Shown: positions 43,240 through 57,957 of the stretch, piece by piece
How positions within the stretch are numbered: position 1 is the stretch's first letter
Layout of the letters: every line of letters begins with the position of its first letter
Assembly: GCA_947179485.1 (NCBI GenBank)
Contig: OX359247.1
Span: forward strand, 56,517,131 to 56,581,130
Length of the DNA stretch: 64,000 nt
DNA from: Allacma fusca
Taxonomy: Eukaryota > Arthropoda > Collembola > Symphypleona > Sminthuridae
Direction: 5' to 3'
Position numbers and translations under genes: made by a program
Notes under the pieces: generated by a model
The model's input: only the letters and a program-made list of their open reading frames with translations
Told to the model about the DNA's origin: nothing
Database searches by the model: none

Positions 43240-46200
43240 CGTCTCTTATTTGTTAGCAGCAGTATGTACAATCTATGAGGATTAATTATTAGAGCATGAG
43301 CGACATACATGTCCTTTGCATACCTTCCATTTTCCAAATCCTGGTAACATATGATATTATTATTTATTATTACACTGATGTAGACTCGATAAAGCCATGT
43401 AACATTGCAGAGTTTGTTCGAAAGTGTTATTTATTGTTCAATTACAGAATTTTACAAAACTATTAACTTTCAGTCAAACAATTCTACTAATATATCTAAA
43501 TAAAACAACCAGTTCATAGTAAATGCTGTCAAAATGTAAAACTTTAATGCACCATTTTCTAAAATTGTTTAGAACTTAATTTTTTCTGGATATACTGCCA
43601 CTACTAGATCCTCTATCGCTACCTCTTCGAGCAATAGCCGTTAGATTTCGTGTCTGTCGAGCAGAACTTACTTGTAAATGTTGCATTTCTTCAGCTTCAT
43701 GACGGACGTAAGGCGTAAGGACAGAATCAGTGGGGATGTGTCGAGGTGGTCTTAAGCGTTTTATATCATCAGAAATGGAGGTAGCTCTAAAAAATTAATG
43801 AAAACATCTAACATAGCACTAAATCTGACAAATAATTGATTTGGGAAAAACCAAAATAGCTACCTTTTCACAGCGTCCAATGAACCGCTAGTAAAATCAA
43901 CAATACCAGTAGCAGGTCGCAAGAAAAGTCCAACAGCGCCTTTACCAAGTCCTTTAAAGAAACCCTCCACTCCATCATCTTGCGCACCTTTAATTGGCTG
44001 AGTTACCACACCAGTGACTCCATCGAAGAATCCCTGAAAAAATTACGAAATTGGTTGTAAAAACAATTGGTCTAACCTCTAAATACAATAGTCATGGAAA
44101 ATTAGGTTTGCTAAAAGCAAATATGAACATCTCTAAGACGAATTACCATCACAAGCCCCTTTCCAGAACGAGCAAATGCTTCGCCAACATCATGAGGTCT
44201 TTTAGTGAGCATTTCCCTTCGTTTCTGCTTAAATTCTTCATCTAAGGTGAGGGCAGCAATGCCCTTGCCAAGCGTTCCGGTTATTTTTGATAACGCACCA
44301 GCTGCACCACCAACTGTGTGGCCTAAAAGTGATTTGGAACCCAATACCAGTCCTTCTGCAAACTCACCAGGCCCCTGAATTGCTCCCTGAATATATTGGT
44401 TACATAAAAACTGTGAATATTTTATTCGCTTTTTTCAAAATAAATTCTTAATTAATAAACTAAAAGTGTATGATCATAAAAACAATACAATGAAAATACG
44501 AATAATAGAGAACTGTAAATAATTAACCTGAAAAGGCTCGTAGAAGAAAGCCTCCACGCCCTCAGTAACCCCGAGTACCAGTCCGTACGGGTTTCCGATA
44601 ACATTTAGTCCCAAAACAAGCACATACAGCTGTTTGATAGCTTGGGATTTATAATGACTATATAATTCCTTATAAAGTTGGTCTCTGGACAAAATTTCAT
44701 TTTGAAGCTCCAAACATGCCAACCTATAACAAGAATTTGGAATTCGGCTAAACTGCTCACAAATTACAACCTATAATACAGCAACTGGAGCACGATCAGT
44801 TGATTGTGCTATCGAACAATCGCTTACTTGAAAACAACATCCTGAACTTCAGTGAGAGTAACACCTACACTCTGCAGCAAAAGTTTGAGAAAATTATTGG
44901 AAAGAGTCGTTCCCTCCATCGAGAAACTCAAATGTATCTGGAAGCAAACATAATAAATTAGATTTTTAACTAATCTGAAAATATCGATTGAAAGATACGG
45001 CAAGATGTCAACATAATTAATATCCTACGGCTTACTTTCAAAGGCGAAAAGTGTAAGAAATCGTAAAAATGTTTTTGGCCCTGCGTAGTAATTTGGCGAG
45101 CAAAAATTTCTTCTACTGGTGTGCAATACTTCTTCAAATCTTTCTTGAAGTATTCGGCCTGCAAAAACAAATTTATTAGGTAATATTTTGCTCATTTAAT
45201 AACTTATGGTGACGTTACAATCAGTAGCAACATGTAACGTTGTGATGTACTTACTGCTTGCTTCATTTTAACATTCTGAAAAAAGACATCCACAACAGCA
45301 TTGATGAAACCAATGTCCGCTCGAATGGAAAACTCTTGAACTAAAACTTTGAAGTACTTATATTGTGTCACGGAGCTATGCGCTGTAATGCGCTGCATGA
45401 CGCTTACTTCTGCAAAAGGCTTTAGTGGCTCTGAAAATGCAATGCATTATATATATATATATATATGATTGTACCGTTGGAATATTTAATCAACATTTTA
45501 AATAATAACATGCAAGAGGCAACTTTGTCCTTTTTGATTGTTACCGTTTTGAGCAGAAATACTTTTAGGAGGGGCAACAGGAGCCAAAACAACATGAAAA
45601 ACAGAATCCATAAGTTGATTATCTATTTGAATCCGATAAAGTTTTGCATGAAAATATTTAGCATGAGGATAATTTTTGTAATGAATCCACACGCCTGACT
45701 GGAAAACTCTTTTCATTTCCTTATAGTTGGGCTTCAGGATGGACGAAGTTGCAAAGTTAACCTATTCGTTCAAATTTTTGTTCAATAATATGTTACTTTC
45801 ATGAACACTACAAGTTTGATTAGCATTAGAACACAAACCTCCATTCCAGAATCCAGCGTAAGTTGTGACTTTGCATTGTTTGCATAAATGGACTTTTCAT
45901 CCAAATAGTTCTGATACGCTACTTCAATGGAATGGCTCTCATTCAAAGGTAGAGGTTCAAATCTCTTAGTTTTGCCAGGTTTCGTGGCCTGCCAAGCAAT
46001 GTCTGAGCTTGCAATTCTCATATACAAAATTTCCTGGCCCTTGTCCCCATCGACAAGAGACAGGCCTAAACCATGAAACATGATCACGCACTCGGACAGA
46101 ACTTGATCAGTTTTGCGAGCTGCTTGAAGATATTTGGCCAACTCTTCATCATCAGTAAAGAGTAAGACTCTTTGAAGTCCATCCAAAAATGAAATCCAAA

Positions 46201-49200
46201 AGCAACTGGTTTCTTCATTTCTTTCGTTCACGTATGTACAGCGTCCTGTTCCATCCTAAAGCATTGATAATAAAATAAAACCCATCCGTACAAAAGGTAT
46301 GGGGTAAAAATACTCGTTGCTCGTTTACCTGGCGGAGCTTATTCGTAGTCGAATTTTTTTGCCATGCAGTTAAAGGGCCCCATTCTAAAGTTCGTTCGCC
46401 CATTGGATCTTCCCAAGCAACATACTGACAGCACCCAGGTAAAAGTATTCTGCAAAAAAATACATTTCCGATTAAGTATATCTCCAAAATAGCATGCAGC
46501 GATGGAAAATAAAATCATACCTGTCTCCACTGGCGACTCCTTTCTCACAGAATTCAATAGGACAGTCAGGTGTGGCATTCACGAGCAAGGCAGGAGGATG
46601 CCCAACAACAAATTCGCCGAATGTTATTGTAGTGCTCTTTTCCGTTACATGAACATCAACATGAACTCCGCCGTACTGAAAAATTATTTACTGCTTAGTG
46701 GCTTTAATTTTAGTATATCATGATACCGTTACTCGTTTTTTTTTGAATCAAACAATAATAATACAATAATTAAGCATACACTAAAATAGGTTAAAATTTT
46801 TGATATAACCTTGTTGAAAAGTTGCAACAGTGTATTATGAGCATGATCATATCTGAAGAGTTTGGTTTTTTCCATTGTATCTTTTATATTGACATTTATA
46901 TATGGATCAGCCAAATTGGGCCAAAAGGATAGGCACGATTTTGGAGGCAACTCAATAATAGTACCGCCGTGCTCCGTCTTATATTTTTGAGTTTCCTGGA
47001 TACAAATGCTGTACGAACATTGATTGATCAGAAAAAATCGAGGAGTGAATATGATAGCCTTCGTCAAGCCCCATCTCATTAAATTGATGTCAAGACCAAC
47101 CTGGGAGGGCAAAAAAAAATTCACTTCGTTAAAGGAAATTTAAGGTTAATTAAACTTTTGGGCCAATACTTTTAGTTAAGTTGCTTGAATAGCAGTTACT
47201 TGGTACTCCCGATGTGGAGATCTACACGTGACAGTTCCACTGCTGCCAGCAACATCCAATGAAAACTTCTCTGACCAGTCGCTGCCTTTGAACTTTACAT
47301 AGGCTTTATTCTTTGCAAAGAAAGCCTTCCCTTTGAATGAAAACATCACAGGATGTGTTGACTCCGATTTATGATGAATAATGGTTGGATGTTGTTCCTT
47401 CATATCTCCCTGTATTAATTTGTAGACGTTGTTAAATTTTTATTCCTGCTTAAAAAGTTCATTGAGTAAAAATAATGCGTACTTGGTAATAAAGGTCCAA
47501 TCCTGTTCTGTTTATCATCCAAAATGGAGAATATACGTGGAGAATTAAATTAGTCTCATCTACAATTTCTTTGTGTATCCCCACACACATTGTATGCTTT
47601 TTATCCCCCGTAACAAAATCCCACGACGTCAGTTCGGCTGTGTTTTTCTGCATCTCCACTTGGGTGGACCAGGAATGGCCCTGGTATTGCTCAATCTAAA
47701 AATTTCCATTCATATTTCAGGTGTGAATCCGCAGACTTCCAAAAAACTTAACATTTAAATACCATACGAAGTTTTTTACCTTTAAAATGAACTTAAACTC
47801 GCGTGTTTCTGTTACATGTATATTAGTACAGGCAACGACAGATCCGTGTTCTGCAACTCGAAGAGTTTTGTCATCCTCAGTAAAATAGCCGATAGGTACG
47901 GGAAGTAAGTTGTTTATTACGAACGGAGGTCTTAAATAAATATAGCAACATTTGCTTGCGAGTGTTCTTCTGTTCGTTGACTCGAATAAGGTTTGCTTCA
48001 CTTCTCCAACCACCTGCAATCAATAGAGATCACAACATACAAAAAATGCATAAAATCACTATAATTTTACATCAGCTTGAAAGTCAATTCTTACTTTCAT
48101 AAAAAAGCTGTGCCCTTTGTTTTGTCGTTCCGACTTCAAGTAATTTATTGACTTGATTTCCTTCATCAATACGGTCCAGGCACACGGTAGTGGTGCAATT
48201 TTATAGCTGCGGTTCGCAAAAAAAATTAATAGAAAGTATTTGGAAAGTTCACCAAATTAATATTAGTAAATACTTAAAACTGAATATGTAAATGGTCCAT
48301 AAAATTCCTAATTTACCGATTTAATTAGCATTAAACTGGTTAGATGACAAAATAATTTACCCTTTCGGAGCAAAAAATAATTCACTCCTCTTAGTGTACA
48401 AAAAACCTAGAGGCACATTGTAAGTTCCTTTCTCCCCAACAGTTCCCACGAGCTTTAATGTACTACCAGCCTCTTGCAAAGCAAATATATCCACCGACAA
48501 CGGAAGCTCATTGATTATCTTGATAACAGAATATTACACACTTTCAAAAAGTTCATTTCACACTGGGTACGAATTACGTGTTGTACGTTGTACCTGGACA
48601 ATTCCTCGTAGAGTAAGTACTTTGGAGCAGTCCTTTACTGCTATATCACAAAGTATTCCGTAGGACTCTCCAAACTCAGTTTTCTTAAGCAGTGGATAAT
48701 ATCGTTTTTCTGCACGATTTACTGGAATCTCGGCTGTAAAATTGAATAACGGAACCTGAAAAAAGATTTCTATTAATTGATATTCTTAAAATAAACTTCC
48801 TTAACTTGCAGTATACATGAATTTGATTACGGAGATTTTGAGGAGTCTCTCCTCTCGACCCTCTTGCTCCCTCAGAACTGAACTATAATGCTTGGTCATA
48901 TCAAACGATTCCACAAAGCCGAGGTTTACTGATGTTCCATGATTCAATATTGCTTCTTTATAAGACACACCTTGTCTGTAGCAAACAAAAGGACTGTCTT
49001 TTAAGTCCAATTGTAGATGAGTTCCTAAATTATTCACAATTATGTAAGGAGAAGTAATATTGTCTCGCTCCGATATTAGAGACTTTGACGCTGCTTGAAA
49101 CTCTTCATTTAGAATCGACAAGACGTCTAAAGCTTGCTTGGATACAGTCATTTCTAAAACATCCTGAAAACACATTGATTATTATACATCAGCATGGTAA

Positions 49201-52200
49201 TGGTTAGCAATGGTGGAAAAAAGTTTATGCACCATTTAAACAATACAATTACTAGCTTACATTCGACTGTAGCTTTACTCCCATATAATTTCCGGATTCA
49301 CAAAGTCGCTCCTCAATGTGATCAGGTACCGTGTTACACTGCAAAAATCGTAAATTCGTTTTCATATAATTTCATAAGATTAAATACTAATGTGATGTAT
49401 AAAACCTGTAATAAATACCTCAAAAAGCATTTCCCAAGGTTGGTGAGATAGTTTGCCACGATGTCTTGTCTCAATAGGTTCAATAAGAAACTCCCACAGA
49501 CCGTACTTGGTGTTATAATAAGCCGCTTCCAGCTTCATCCTTCCAGCAACAGAAAGCTGAAAAAGCAGAATGCCAAACAATCCCTTAAAAAACCCCGAAA
49601 CAAGCTCATGGTATAAATAGTAATCGGGTAAACAATTTTATTCAAATTGGAAGTGGCGCATACCTTCGTTGACCAATCTAGAACCTGGAAATCGATCTCT
49701 GATTCAAGAAGCAGTAGTGGAATGGTGCTTTCTCCACCTCCAGCTTCAAAAGTGATAATGATACAACCCGATTCTAAAATTAATCTTTCCCTAACAACTG
49801 ACTCTGACAAATCGATTATTCGGGGGGATCGAATTTCTTGCTCTTGCTGAAAGATATCATTTCCAACCTCCACCGTAACATCTAAAATCAAACCGTGCAG
49901 AAAATGTGGTGATCCTAATTATGCAAGTGAAGGTTTATGATTTACCATGCATAATATAATATGTATATAATAAAGTTAACACACTAGACAAAATCTAAAC
50001 ACAGATCAATTACCAGGTTTCATAAACCAAAAATCAAGTTCGTCGAGATTTCTGACGTTCCATAGGTATTGATAATTACTTTCCAATTGACTTGCTTCTT
50101 GCGTTCTGGATGATGCTGTAATTCCTGATGATATCTTCAGAAGAAGCTCCAAGGTTCCTAAGAAATCAAAAAGCGTCCAGTGATGTGTGAAGCAATCCAA
50201 TAGTTTTGCTCTAATTGAACATACCTAAAGAATGTAATACAATTTTGAGCAACTATTTGTTCACTAACCTGCTGTCAAACGAATGAAGACATTTGAAATA
50301 TTCAAGGCTATCAAGGTCCCAGCATCATTGGAGGAATTCATTACCATTGTTATCGAAACTGGACTTATTATCTATCAGGTAATCAAAATTCGACAATTTT
50401 AACAGGTTATTAACGCTTTACTTATTCTAATTCATTTTCAGTCGTGTATGATATTTCTAGGATTTCTAATGTAAGTTTTCGAACCTCCGCCATTTTCTGG
50501 TACCGATTTTCAGGATCATAATTGCAAGTGCTTAATTTGATGTTACCGATGGTTCCCATCATGTTTGATTTTTCTTCGTTGGAAACCATTTTGACGGATA
50601 TTCCACACTTGACGTATTAAGAAAATTTTATATAAAAAATACTACAGAATGTATGAAACAAAAGCAAATAAAAACTTGTAGCACCTACATTTAATAGTAG
50701 TGCATTTGCATGGACAGTGTCCATATCTTCGACTAGTATAATTTCAGTTTCAGCCATACTAAAGTACATTTTTGAATTAACTAGATTTTTCTCATATCCA
50801 GAGGATTCCATTTCTTGACGCACAACTTTACTAGCACGTGGAGCATCTTAATTTAACAAAAAGTAAAAGATATTGCAACATCGTAAGTGCATTTATATTA
50901 AAAACCACTTCAACAACTCGAGTTAAAATGCTGTTTAATACCTCCACGGCTTCCTGGATGCAACTGGGCTACCTCTTGCTTTGCGACTATTTTCTTAGAA
51001 GGGGTTTCAGATGGAACGGATGTAAAGAATCCCGATAATTGAACGAGATAGTCAACGCAAAGAACTATGACAAGACTAGTAGTTTCCACGACCACTGTTA
51101 AAAATAATTGTTGAGGACTTATTGTATTTTTTGATACTACTATGGTGGCAAAAATGCGTCGCAACACTACAAGTAATTAGCTTGTACTTACAAGATGGCC
51201 CAACTTTGTTTGTTCCGTCAGTTTTGAATGACACTCGAACTATAGAATCACCCATGAGGGTATCAAATTCATTCTTTCTCTGAATTAGATTCGTAATGGC
51301 ACGATTACCAGGTCGACAGTCTTCCAAACTAATGTCTCCAATGGTCTAAAGTCATCGCCAGCATTATACAAAGCTATCATTTGCAGTAATTATAAATAGA
51401 TTAGCTTTTTTAAACTTACGATGTCGGCATTCATATCCCCATTACTTCTACTATTTTGAGTGAGCAAAATGGAGTTAACTGTAAACTCAGCAAACGCATT
51501 TTCAAAACTTCTGGGCAGCAATCCTGTTCTTATGGTCTAGAATAATCAAAAAGATGAATAAGCTTGTGGCTGGTTGGATTAATTTAATATGATGTTGTAA
51601 ATTACATGCTGAGAAGAGTTGTTGTAGAGAATCATTGAAAGATTATCAATGCTTAAAGCCATTTTGAATTCCACAAGGGGTTCTACTGGTTCTTCAGGAA
51701 CTAGCACAAAAGTTTTCATACTATTTACTGTAACAGCAGCTGCACAAGTGAGGTTAAGTTACGTTAAACAACCAGTAAATAATTTATGTAATAATTATTT
51801 AGCAATTTACGGAAACATTCCAACTACTTTTTTTAAATTTGCTATCCGACTGGGACGTTCTGGTTCTGGTACCCACATTAATTTTTGAAGAAGGTTGAGT
51901 AACTTTTGGTTTACTGATTGACTGTCTTCTTGTAACGGTTTGCTTCAAAACTATCACCTTTGGAAGTTTACCTGGAGCAGTAAGATTTTCACTGGACACA
52001 GCCAAAACAGAGGCGAAATCTTCATTACTTAAACGCATCTGCAAAAAATATAGAAAAAGCAATGAAGTTTTGTGAAATACAAGCCAAGAATTGCAACTAG
52101 CATAAAAAAGTGCCAAACAAATTATATAAGTATATGAATTGACTTACAAAACATGACTCCATTTGTCCATTTATACTGATGGGTGGAATCCGAGTATACC

Positions 52201-55200
52201 AATCCGAGGATACATTTCTGGTGATTTCCAGACTCATTGACAGTGGATCGAGTACACTGACTTCAGAAATAATTTTTTCCGATGAATCCAAAAGCACCCT
52301 AATAATTAGGGATAATTAATTATTATAAAATGGTAAGGAACGATTGAAAGAAGAGCCACAGTGTGACTTAATAGCATATTCAAATAAGAGGTAAATATAT
52401 TCTACAAGACCTCGAGACTTTAAAGTTAAACAAATTTAAATGTAGTTCGTCCTTAATAGCGACTTCGGTGAAATCTTCAACAGTTTCTTTTTTAAATACA
52501 TTTTTTAACGTCATATTTCCAAGATCTGCTAGAAGGGCGTCCATAGTTTTCTCATTGCGAGGGATAAAAATTCTTGGGGCCTGCAAGTTAGAAATTGTTG
52601 ATATTATCCATAAACTGATTGCTGGTACAGTTATAAGTAAACAGTGCATATTATAGAACTAAAATAATGACTTCATTCAAACTCACCCGTAAAGTGCAAT
52701 CTAAAAGCACTCGCGATGATCTTGAGTAAACTTGTTCGATATTTTCTCGGGCAAGATCAGCGGCTGCTGATGATGCTTCAATAACAGCATCTTTGGCTGT
52801 TTGAAAAGCGTCAATGAATGTCTACAAGTTCATTTAAATTATTCATAGAACATTATTACCATATAAATTATAATGCCACATAGATTTTTGCTGATTGCTG
52901 ACTTTACCAAGATGTCAGTCACCACCGGTGAAAGGTAAATTATTTTCGGACTTCCGGTTTCTAATGTGATTTTCATGTCAAACCTATCCATATCTAAATA
53001 GTGTTCTCCAATGGTTGCCTCTTCGAGCATAAGAATATGAATGTACATAACTTTATCCGCATCAATGCTCACCAACTGCAAACCATTGTTTTTCAAATTA
53101 ATTAGTTCGATTATAAAGAAGATAACAATATCTATTAAGTAAAAGTAGCAGATAACCCACATGCTTGTAGACAGAGTCCGGGGATAAATTAAGAACATTG
53201 AGATTCGTAAGAGTCAAGGTCATTAGCGACTGCTTTGCTTGTTGTTTGAAATTTACATCGAGTTTGCTCAAAACAACTTTCACCAAATCTAAGGTTTCTG
53301 ACGAAAATTGCACCGTTAGTTGTTCAAGATGAGCATCCAATTGCAAAAGGATGTCTTTCGGATCATTATGTTTTTTGGCAACAGCACGTCTCGTTGCTTC
53401 GATTCTGGAAACTGCCATTTAATTAATTTACATAAATTTAAATACATTACTTAGAAAAACTAGGATCTAATTGAGACTAATTAGTCTGAAAAATAACCTT
53501 GGCTTCGAGAAGGACCATGACGATTTGAACTGGCAGAAACTGCACTCAAGTCCACGGTTTCTTTATGCATGGCACTTGTGATTTTATTTGTACAGTCATA
53601 TGAAAACTCAATTAGACGCTTCAAAGCTTGCAGATGTAATACAATATCTAACTGCGAAATATTTGCGTGGATTTGCTGTTTTATATTTGAAGCAAGATGT
53701 TTCGGGCAATTCGGTGTGATCTGGAAACGTAACAATTTAGATAACAAGTACTCGACAAAGTAATATCAATTTAATATTTTATCATACACAGGAATTGCAG
53801 CTTTAAAAATTCGTAATTGATATCACTTACGGAAAACAATTTAACTTTGAGTAGATACGTTTCTATACCCTCAGTTAGAGGAGTTTTAAGTATATACATA
53901 GGACCATCTAAGCTTGGATAAGTGTGTTCAAATGCTTCGACGCTTATTCCTCCTATTGCTGCCTCAACTCCGGTACTAAATGTTCTACTGATCAATCTAG
54001 TTTCTAATCGGTTTAATTCTAAAGCTGTTAGAGGTACCAACTTCTGCTTCACGTTTCGTGTAATCATCACTTTGAAGCCTAATTAAAAAGACCAAATATT
54101 CAAATGAGACAAAGTTTTTATGGTAAACTTAAATTTGTTTTTATGAATTATTAAACTTATGAGGTATTTAGAAACAAGTTACATTCAACTCCTAATGTTA
54201 TCATCATTTCTGTGAATTCCATTAAATCAGTTCCACAACTTTTTTTCTTTAAGACTGAATCAGAGTATGTTATTTTTGAAATAGCTGCAGACTCGTTAAT
54301 TGTGGGATCATCTTTTACCTACAAAAGGCAAAAGTAACTATAATATTTCTTGGAGCACATCCTTTATGATTCCAAAAGACAATGTGTACCTTCATTATTA
54401 TTCTGGTGTCAAATTCAGTCTTTGATTGAGGAATAGGTAGTGTTAGAAGTAGAGTAATTAACTCTAACAACCTATTTTCAGTAATTGTTACATCTAGGAG
54501 AGGAAGCCGAGCTTCCACTTTCAAGCGTTCGAATTGTGGATCATCAGTAATAAGACTCTGTTCAATAAGGACAACCAGTTCCCTGGAGTTTATTAAATAA
54601 ATTGGCTTGTCATCATGGTTCCTTTGATGACTTTCTGGAAGCTGATAATTCCCAAGGCAGGCTTTGTAGTCCTCTCCAGGTAGTGCAAGTATGATCTATA
54701 AAAGCGAGACGGTTCGAAAGTAGGAATGTATTCCCGTATATCTGAGTTCCAGCTATAAATACTGACAACTAATTATTAGTCCAAGCTGTCAACATCAGGA
54801 AATTTCAAGATTTTTGTATCTACCTGAAAATCTCTTAACGTCAGATAAAATTTGTCATATGACTGTCTTTTCATTTCCTCAAAGCCTTGCTGCTTCACAC
54901 TTGCAGATTTATCTCTTGGTTTACTGTTTCCTTGAATCGCACCAAGATTGACTACCAGGACACTTCCTACTCTGTAATTTTAATTTATGGCTTCTTTATT
55001 TTGTTTTATTAGTAATTTAAATATAGACAGGAAAGTTACTTGTCCAATGTTCCATCTTGCGGAATTATCAAAATTGGAGCTATCATTTCCACATCTATTT
55101 CAACCACTCCTCTCCTATCTAACATGTGCTGCAAACCCGAAGCCAACTGAAAACTCCATTCCTCCAGAGTAGTTACTACAGCTGCCTGAAGTCTAAAATA

Positions 55201-57902
55201 TCAATACTAGGATAATTTGATTGTAACCCGACGGAAGGGGTTTTTTAAATTTGAGAAAATGATTACCCGCTTAATTGTATTTTTCGAGGAAGGGCAAAAC
55301 ACTTTACGAGCTCCTGTATAGTTTTGGCATGGTAGCTGATCTCCACAGGTTGTGCCTTTACTACAATTTCTTGATCCACATTTTTGTCCAATGGATGATT
55401 TTGGAACCTCACAGTTAATAATTTACCATTAATTCCGGCATGTTTCTTCGTCTTCAGAATATAAGGCGCATCTCTGCCTTTTTTTGCTATGCCCTTGGAA
55501 AATATATCTTCTAAATCTACGCTGACTCGTATTCCAGATTTTACGGGTCTTGTGCTAATACTGATGGACAGAACAACAATAACCATTGTAGTAGTCGATA
55601 ATAGCTAACGAGCAACTCGTTCAGAATTAAGAAAACCAATATGCAACATGTCAAGTAACCTCGCTAGTAGACCACGAACAACCAGATCAATGATGTGTGT
55701 ATAATTGGATGTCTGCGAGTCTTCTTTTATAATCAACTTTAGTTGATTAAGCTGAAAGTCAAGCACGTATTCTTCGAATTCTTTAGGATAATCCAACGGT
55801 AGGGCATCTTCGTTGTAATCGATGGCGCCATACAACTTTTTCTTTTCAGCAGGTGTAAATGCCTCTTCGATTTTTTGGGCAGTTCTTTGCGATCCACTGG
55901 TTGCTGCTGTACCTTGTTGTTCCTCACTTCTACCAAACCAGCCTGACCACGACATCCATCCACCTTTTTTTTCTGTAGGCTGGACTGTTGCTCCTCTTCG
56001 AGCTAATTTTACTTCAACTTGTTTCCTTACTAGTGTAATATTAAAAATATCTAGAACCTTTTCACAATGCGCCACAGTGGCTTCAATGTCTGGCTTTGGT
56101 TTTTTGGCAATCTTCTTTTCATAATACGCCTAAATTAGAAGCACAACCAGAAGATTCATCAGTTTGCTTAAAGTTTACTTCTATTATTTTTAACTAATCC
56201 AATTTTATTATTAACATAATCACATGAAGCTTACTGACATTAGCATACGCTTTACAAAGTTTACGATGTTGTTTCAAGTGGTTCCAATCCCAATTTTGTC
56301 TTCTACGCCGAACCTCTTCTTCTATAACACATCGATACGCAAACTTCCACCTGAAAATTAGCAGCAACAAAGTACTTAGTTAGCTATATACAAAATATAT
56401 AAATTAAAATTAATTACATGACTCCTATTTTGATCTAATGTACCAATGCTTGCTGTTATCCTTGTACTCCTTCACCGCAGGTCTGCATTTACGATAGTAC
56501 TGGGATTTCGTCATATAATCTAAAGACTCAACTAAGTGCATTAAATCTTGAGACTGGCGGTCTGTCAGCCCTAAGATACATTAAAACCATAAAATTACAT
56601 TAGATACCTTGAACGTCCTTAAATTCTATATATACATATATATATATGTATATTAATTAATCAGTAGCTAAAATTATTCTTCCAGATATTTTTGCGTTAC
56701 CTAATGCCAATTCTTGTATTACTACATTAATCCACATTCTTGGTAACGAGAATGGCTGCTCCCCTCTTTCAGGATTAGGTACGAGTTTTAACTTGGCTTC
56801 AGCCATGATAGGCCCCAACACTGCAATAAAATTTTGGATATCAACGATTGACCACTCAGCATAGATTTTTCTAACTAACAAAAAAAATTAGAAATTCAAA
56901 CCATAAGAAATATTTTCCTGGTGGATAAATTGCTTCATTCGTAGTATGATATCATCCGCCGAAACACCTTTCGCATTAAAAATATCTGACCCCGAATTCC
57001 AATACAACGATAGGCCATTCAAATCTGCTAACTAAAACGGCACATTCATCAAATGTTAGGATTCAATGCATCAATTCGTCATGAGAGGCACAATAATAAA
57101 TCGCAACAATGCCATTAAATCTAAATATTATAGGCCATGTTCACACCTTATGGACTATATGGACAGCTTCGGTGATTATCTGTGACTTCCATTCAGGATT
57201 AGTGGTTACCACGGCTAGACTCTTTAGCAGAACGCCAAAACAAAACGGACTGGAGGGATTGGACGTAATATCTTCGTATCGAATGTGTATGGATTCAATC
57301 TTAATTTGAACATTCTTGATTATCTGTGCTGTTAACTTATCCATAAAATTATCGTCCTCAGCTTTCGATGGTCCTATATATACATTATTTAACGATTTAA
57401 ATCCTATACTGACGTCAAACATTGATTATTCAGAGAAAGAATTTGAATTTTACAACACTTCGTGCAACATTACCTTCCCTTTTGGCCATCTTTCGAAGTC
57501 GAGCATTTTCAATTCGCTGAATTTCTTTTTGTTTCTTGTACAGCGTTGCTTTTTCCTCAGCTTCCTCGTCATACTTGATGGAATGTGAAGGCATTACTAG
57601 TAGGTACAAATCTTGTAGATTTAGAATGACCGGAGCTGTGTACAAACTTGTCCAGGGTATCTTCATAGTTAAAGATCCTAACAACCAATATCACCAAAAA
57701 TTTGAGCATTCAGAGTTTAATTACAAAGTTCTTCATATCTCCACAATCTTGCATATTTACTAAAAACAAAATTATACACCAAGTAAAATGTAAAATTGTT
57801 CGCATCATCAATTATTACCAAGTTTCCCCGCAACTACTTTGAAGGGCCCCACATCCTCGAGCGCTGAATCTCTAAACCTTAAATTTCTCAGGACTACATC
57901 GC
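43240..57902 (-). CDS. Vps13: VPS13 family bridge-like lipid transfer protein, many exons, exon 1 outside the window
   Basis: VPS13 proteins form a long hydrophobic groove that moves phospholipids between membranes at contact sites. The first exon seen, 57902-57819, gives [17 protein letters not shown]. Then come 57677-57474 ([17 protein letters not shown]), 57373-57147 ([18 protein letters not shown]), 57031-~56899, ~56872-56701, 56570-56444, 56350-56239 ([17 protein letters not shown]) and 56129-~55613 ([10 protein letters not shown]), a classic chorein N-terminal region. Exons continue leftwards with the repeating beta-groove modules. The adaptor-binding/SHR-BD segment is at about 46.7-48.8 kb. 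The C-terminal block is at 43.86-45.2 kb, and exon 43786-43672 ([22 protein letters not shown]) is followed by exon 43340-~43240 ([26 protein letters not shown]). Splice phases checked at both ends agree. Ortholog choice (VPS13A/C versus D) favours the A/C type by the C-terminus. Exon 1, with the MVFE-type start, is beyond the BEL insertion. Confidence 0.92.
43863..45170 (-). other. Vps13: VPS13 C-terminal ATG_C-like / amphipathic helix region exons
   Basis: [20 protein letters not shown] and [19 protein letters not shown] lie on exon 44034-43863. [20 protein letters not shown] and [13 protein letters not shown] lie on the exon at about 44387-44147. These are the most conserved C-terminal motifs of VPS13, shared with ATG2, and target the protein to lipid droplets and mitochondria. 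Exons at 44528-44730, 44820-44940 and 45035-45160 precede them in the gene. Confidence 0.85.
45448..45466. repeat. (TA)n microsatellite in a VPS13 intron
   Basis: About ten TA dinucleotides in a row, inside an intron of the VPS13 gene. Confidence 0.9.
46729..48019 (-). other. Vps13: VPS13 adaptor-binding (SHR-BD) exons
   Basis: [20 protein letters not shown] (about 47,915) and [16 protein letters not shown] (about 47,500), followed by [15 protein letters not shown] (about 47,020) with [12 protein letters not shown], are the repeated N-x-L/T-x-P-like modules of the six-repeat VAB domain, which binds sorting adaptors in other VPS13 proteins. Confidence 0.75.
56626..56652. repeat. Interrupted (TA)n microsatellite in a VPS13 intron
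   Basis: Twenty-odd bases of TA repeat with single ACA and GT interruptions, between two VPS13 exons. Confidence 0.85.
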
Positions 57903-57957
57903 CTGAAAAATTAACACAATCACTCAATTAATTTTCCAAACCTACAAACAGCTTCAA

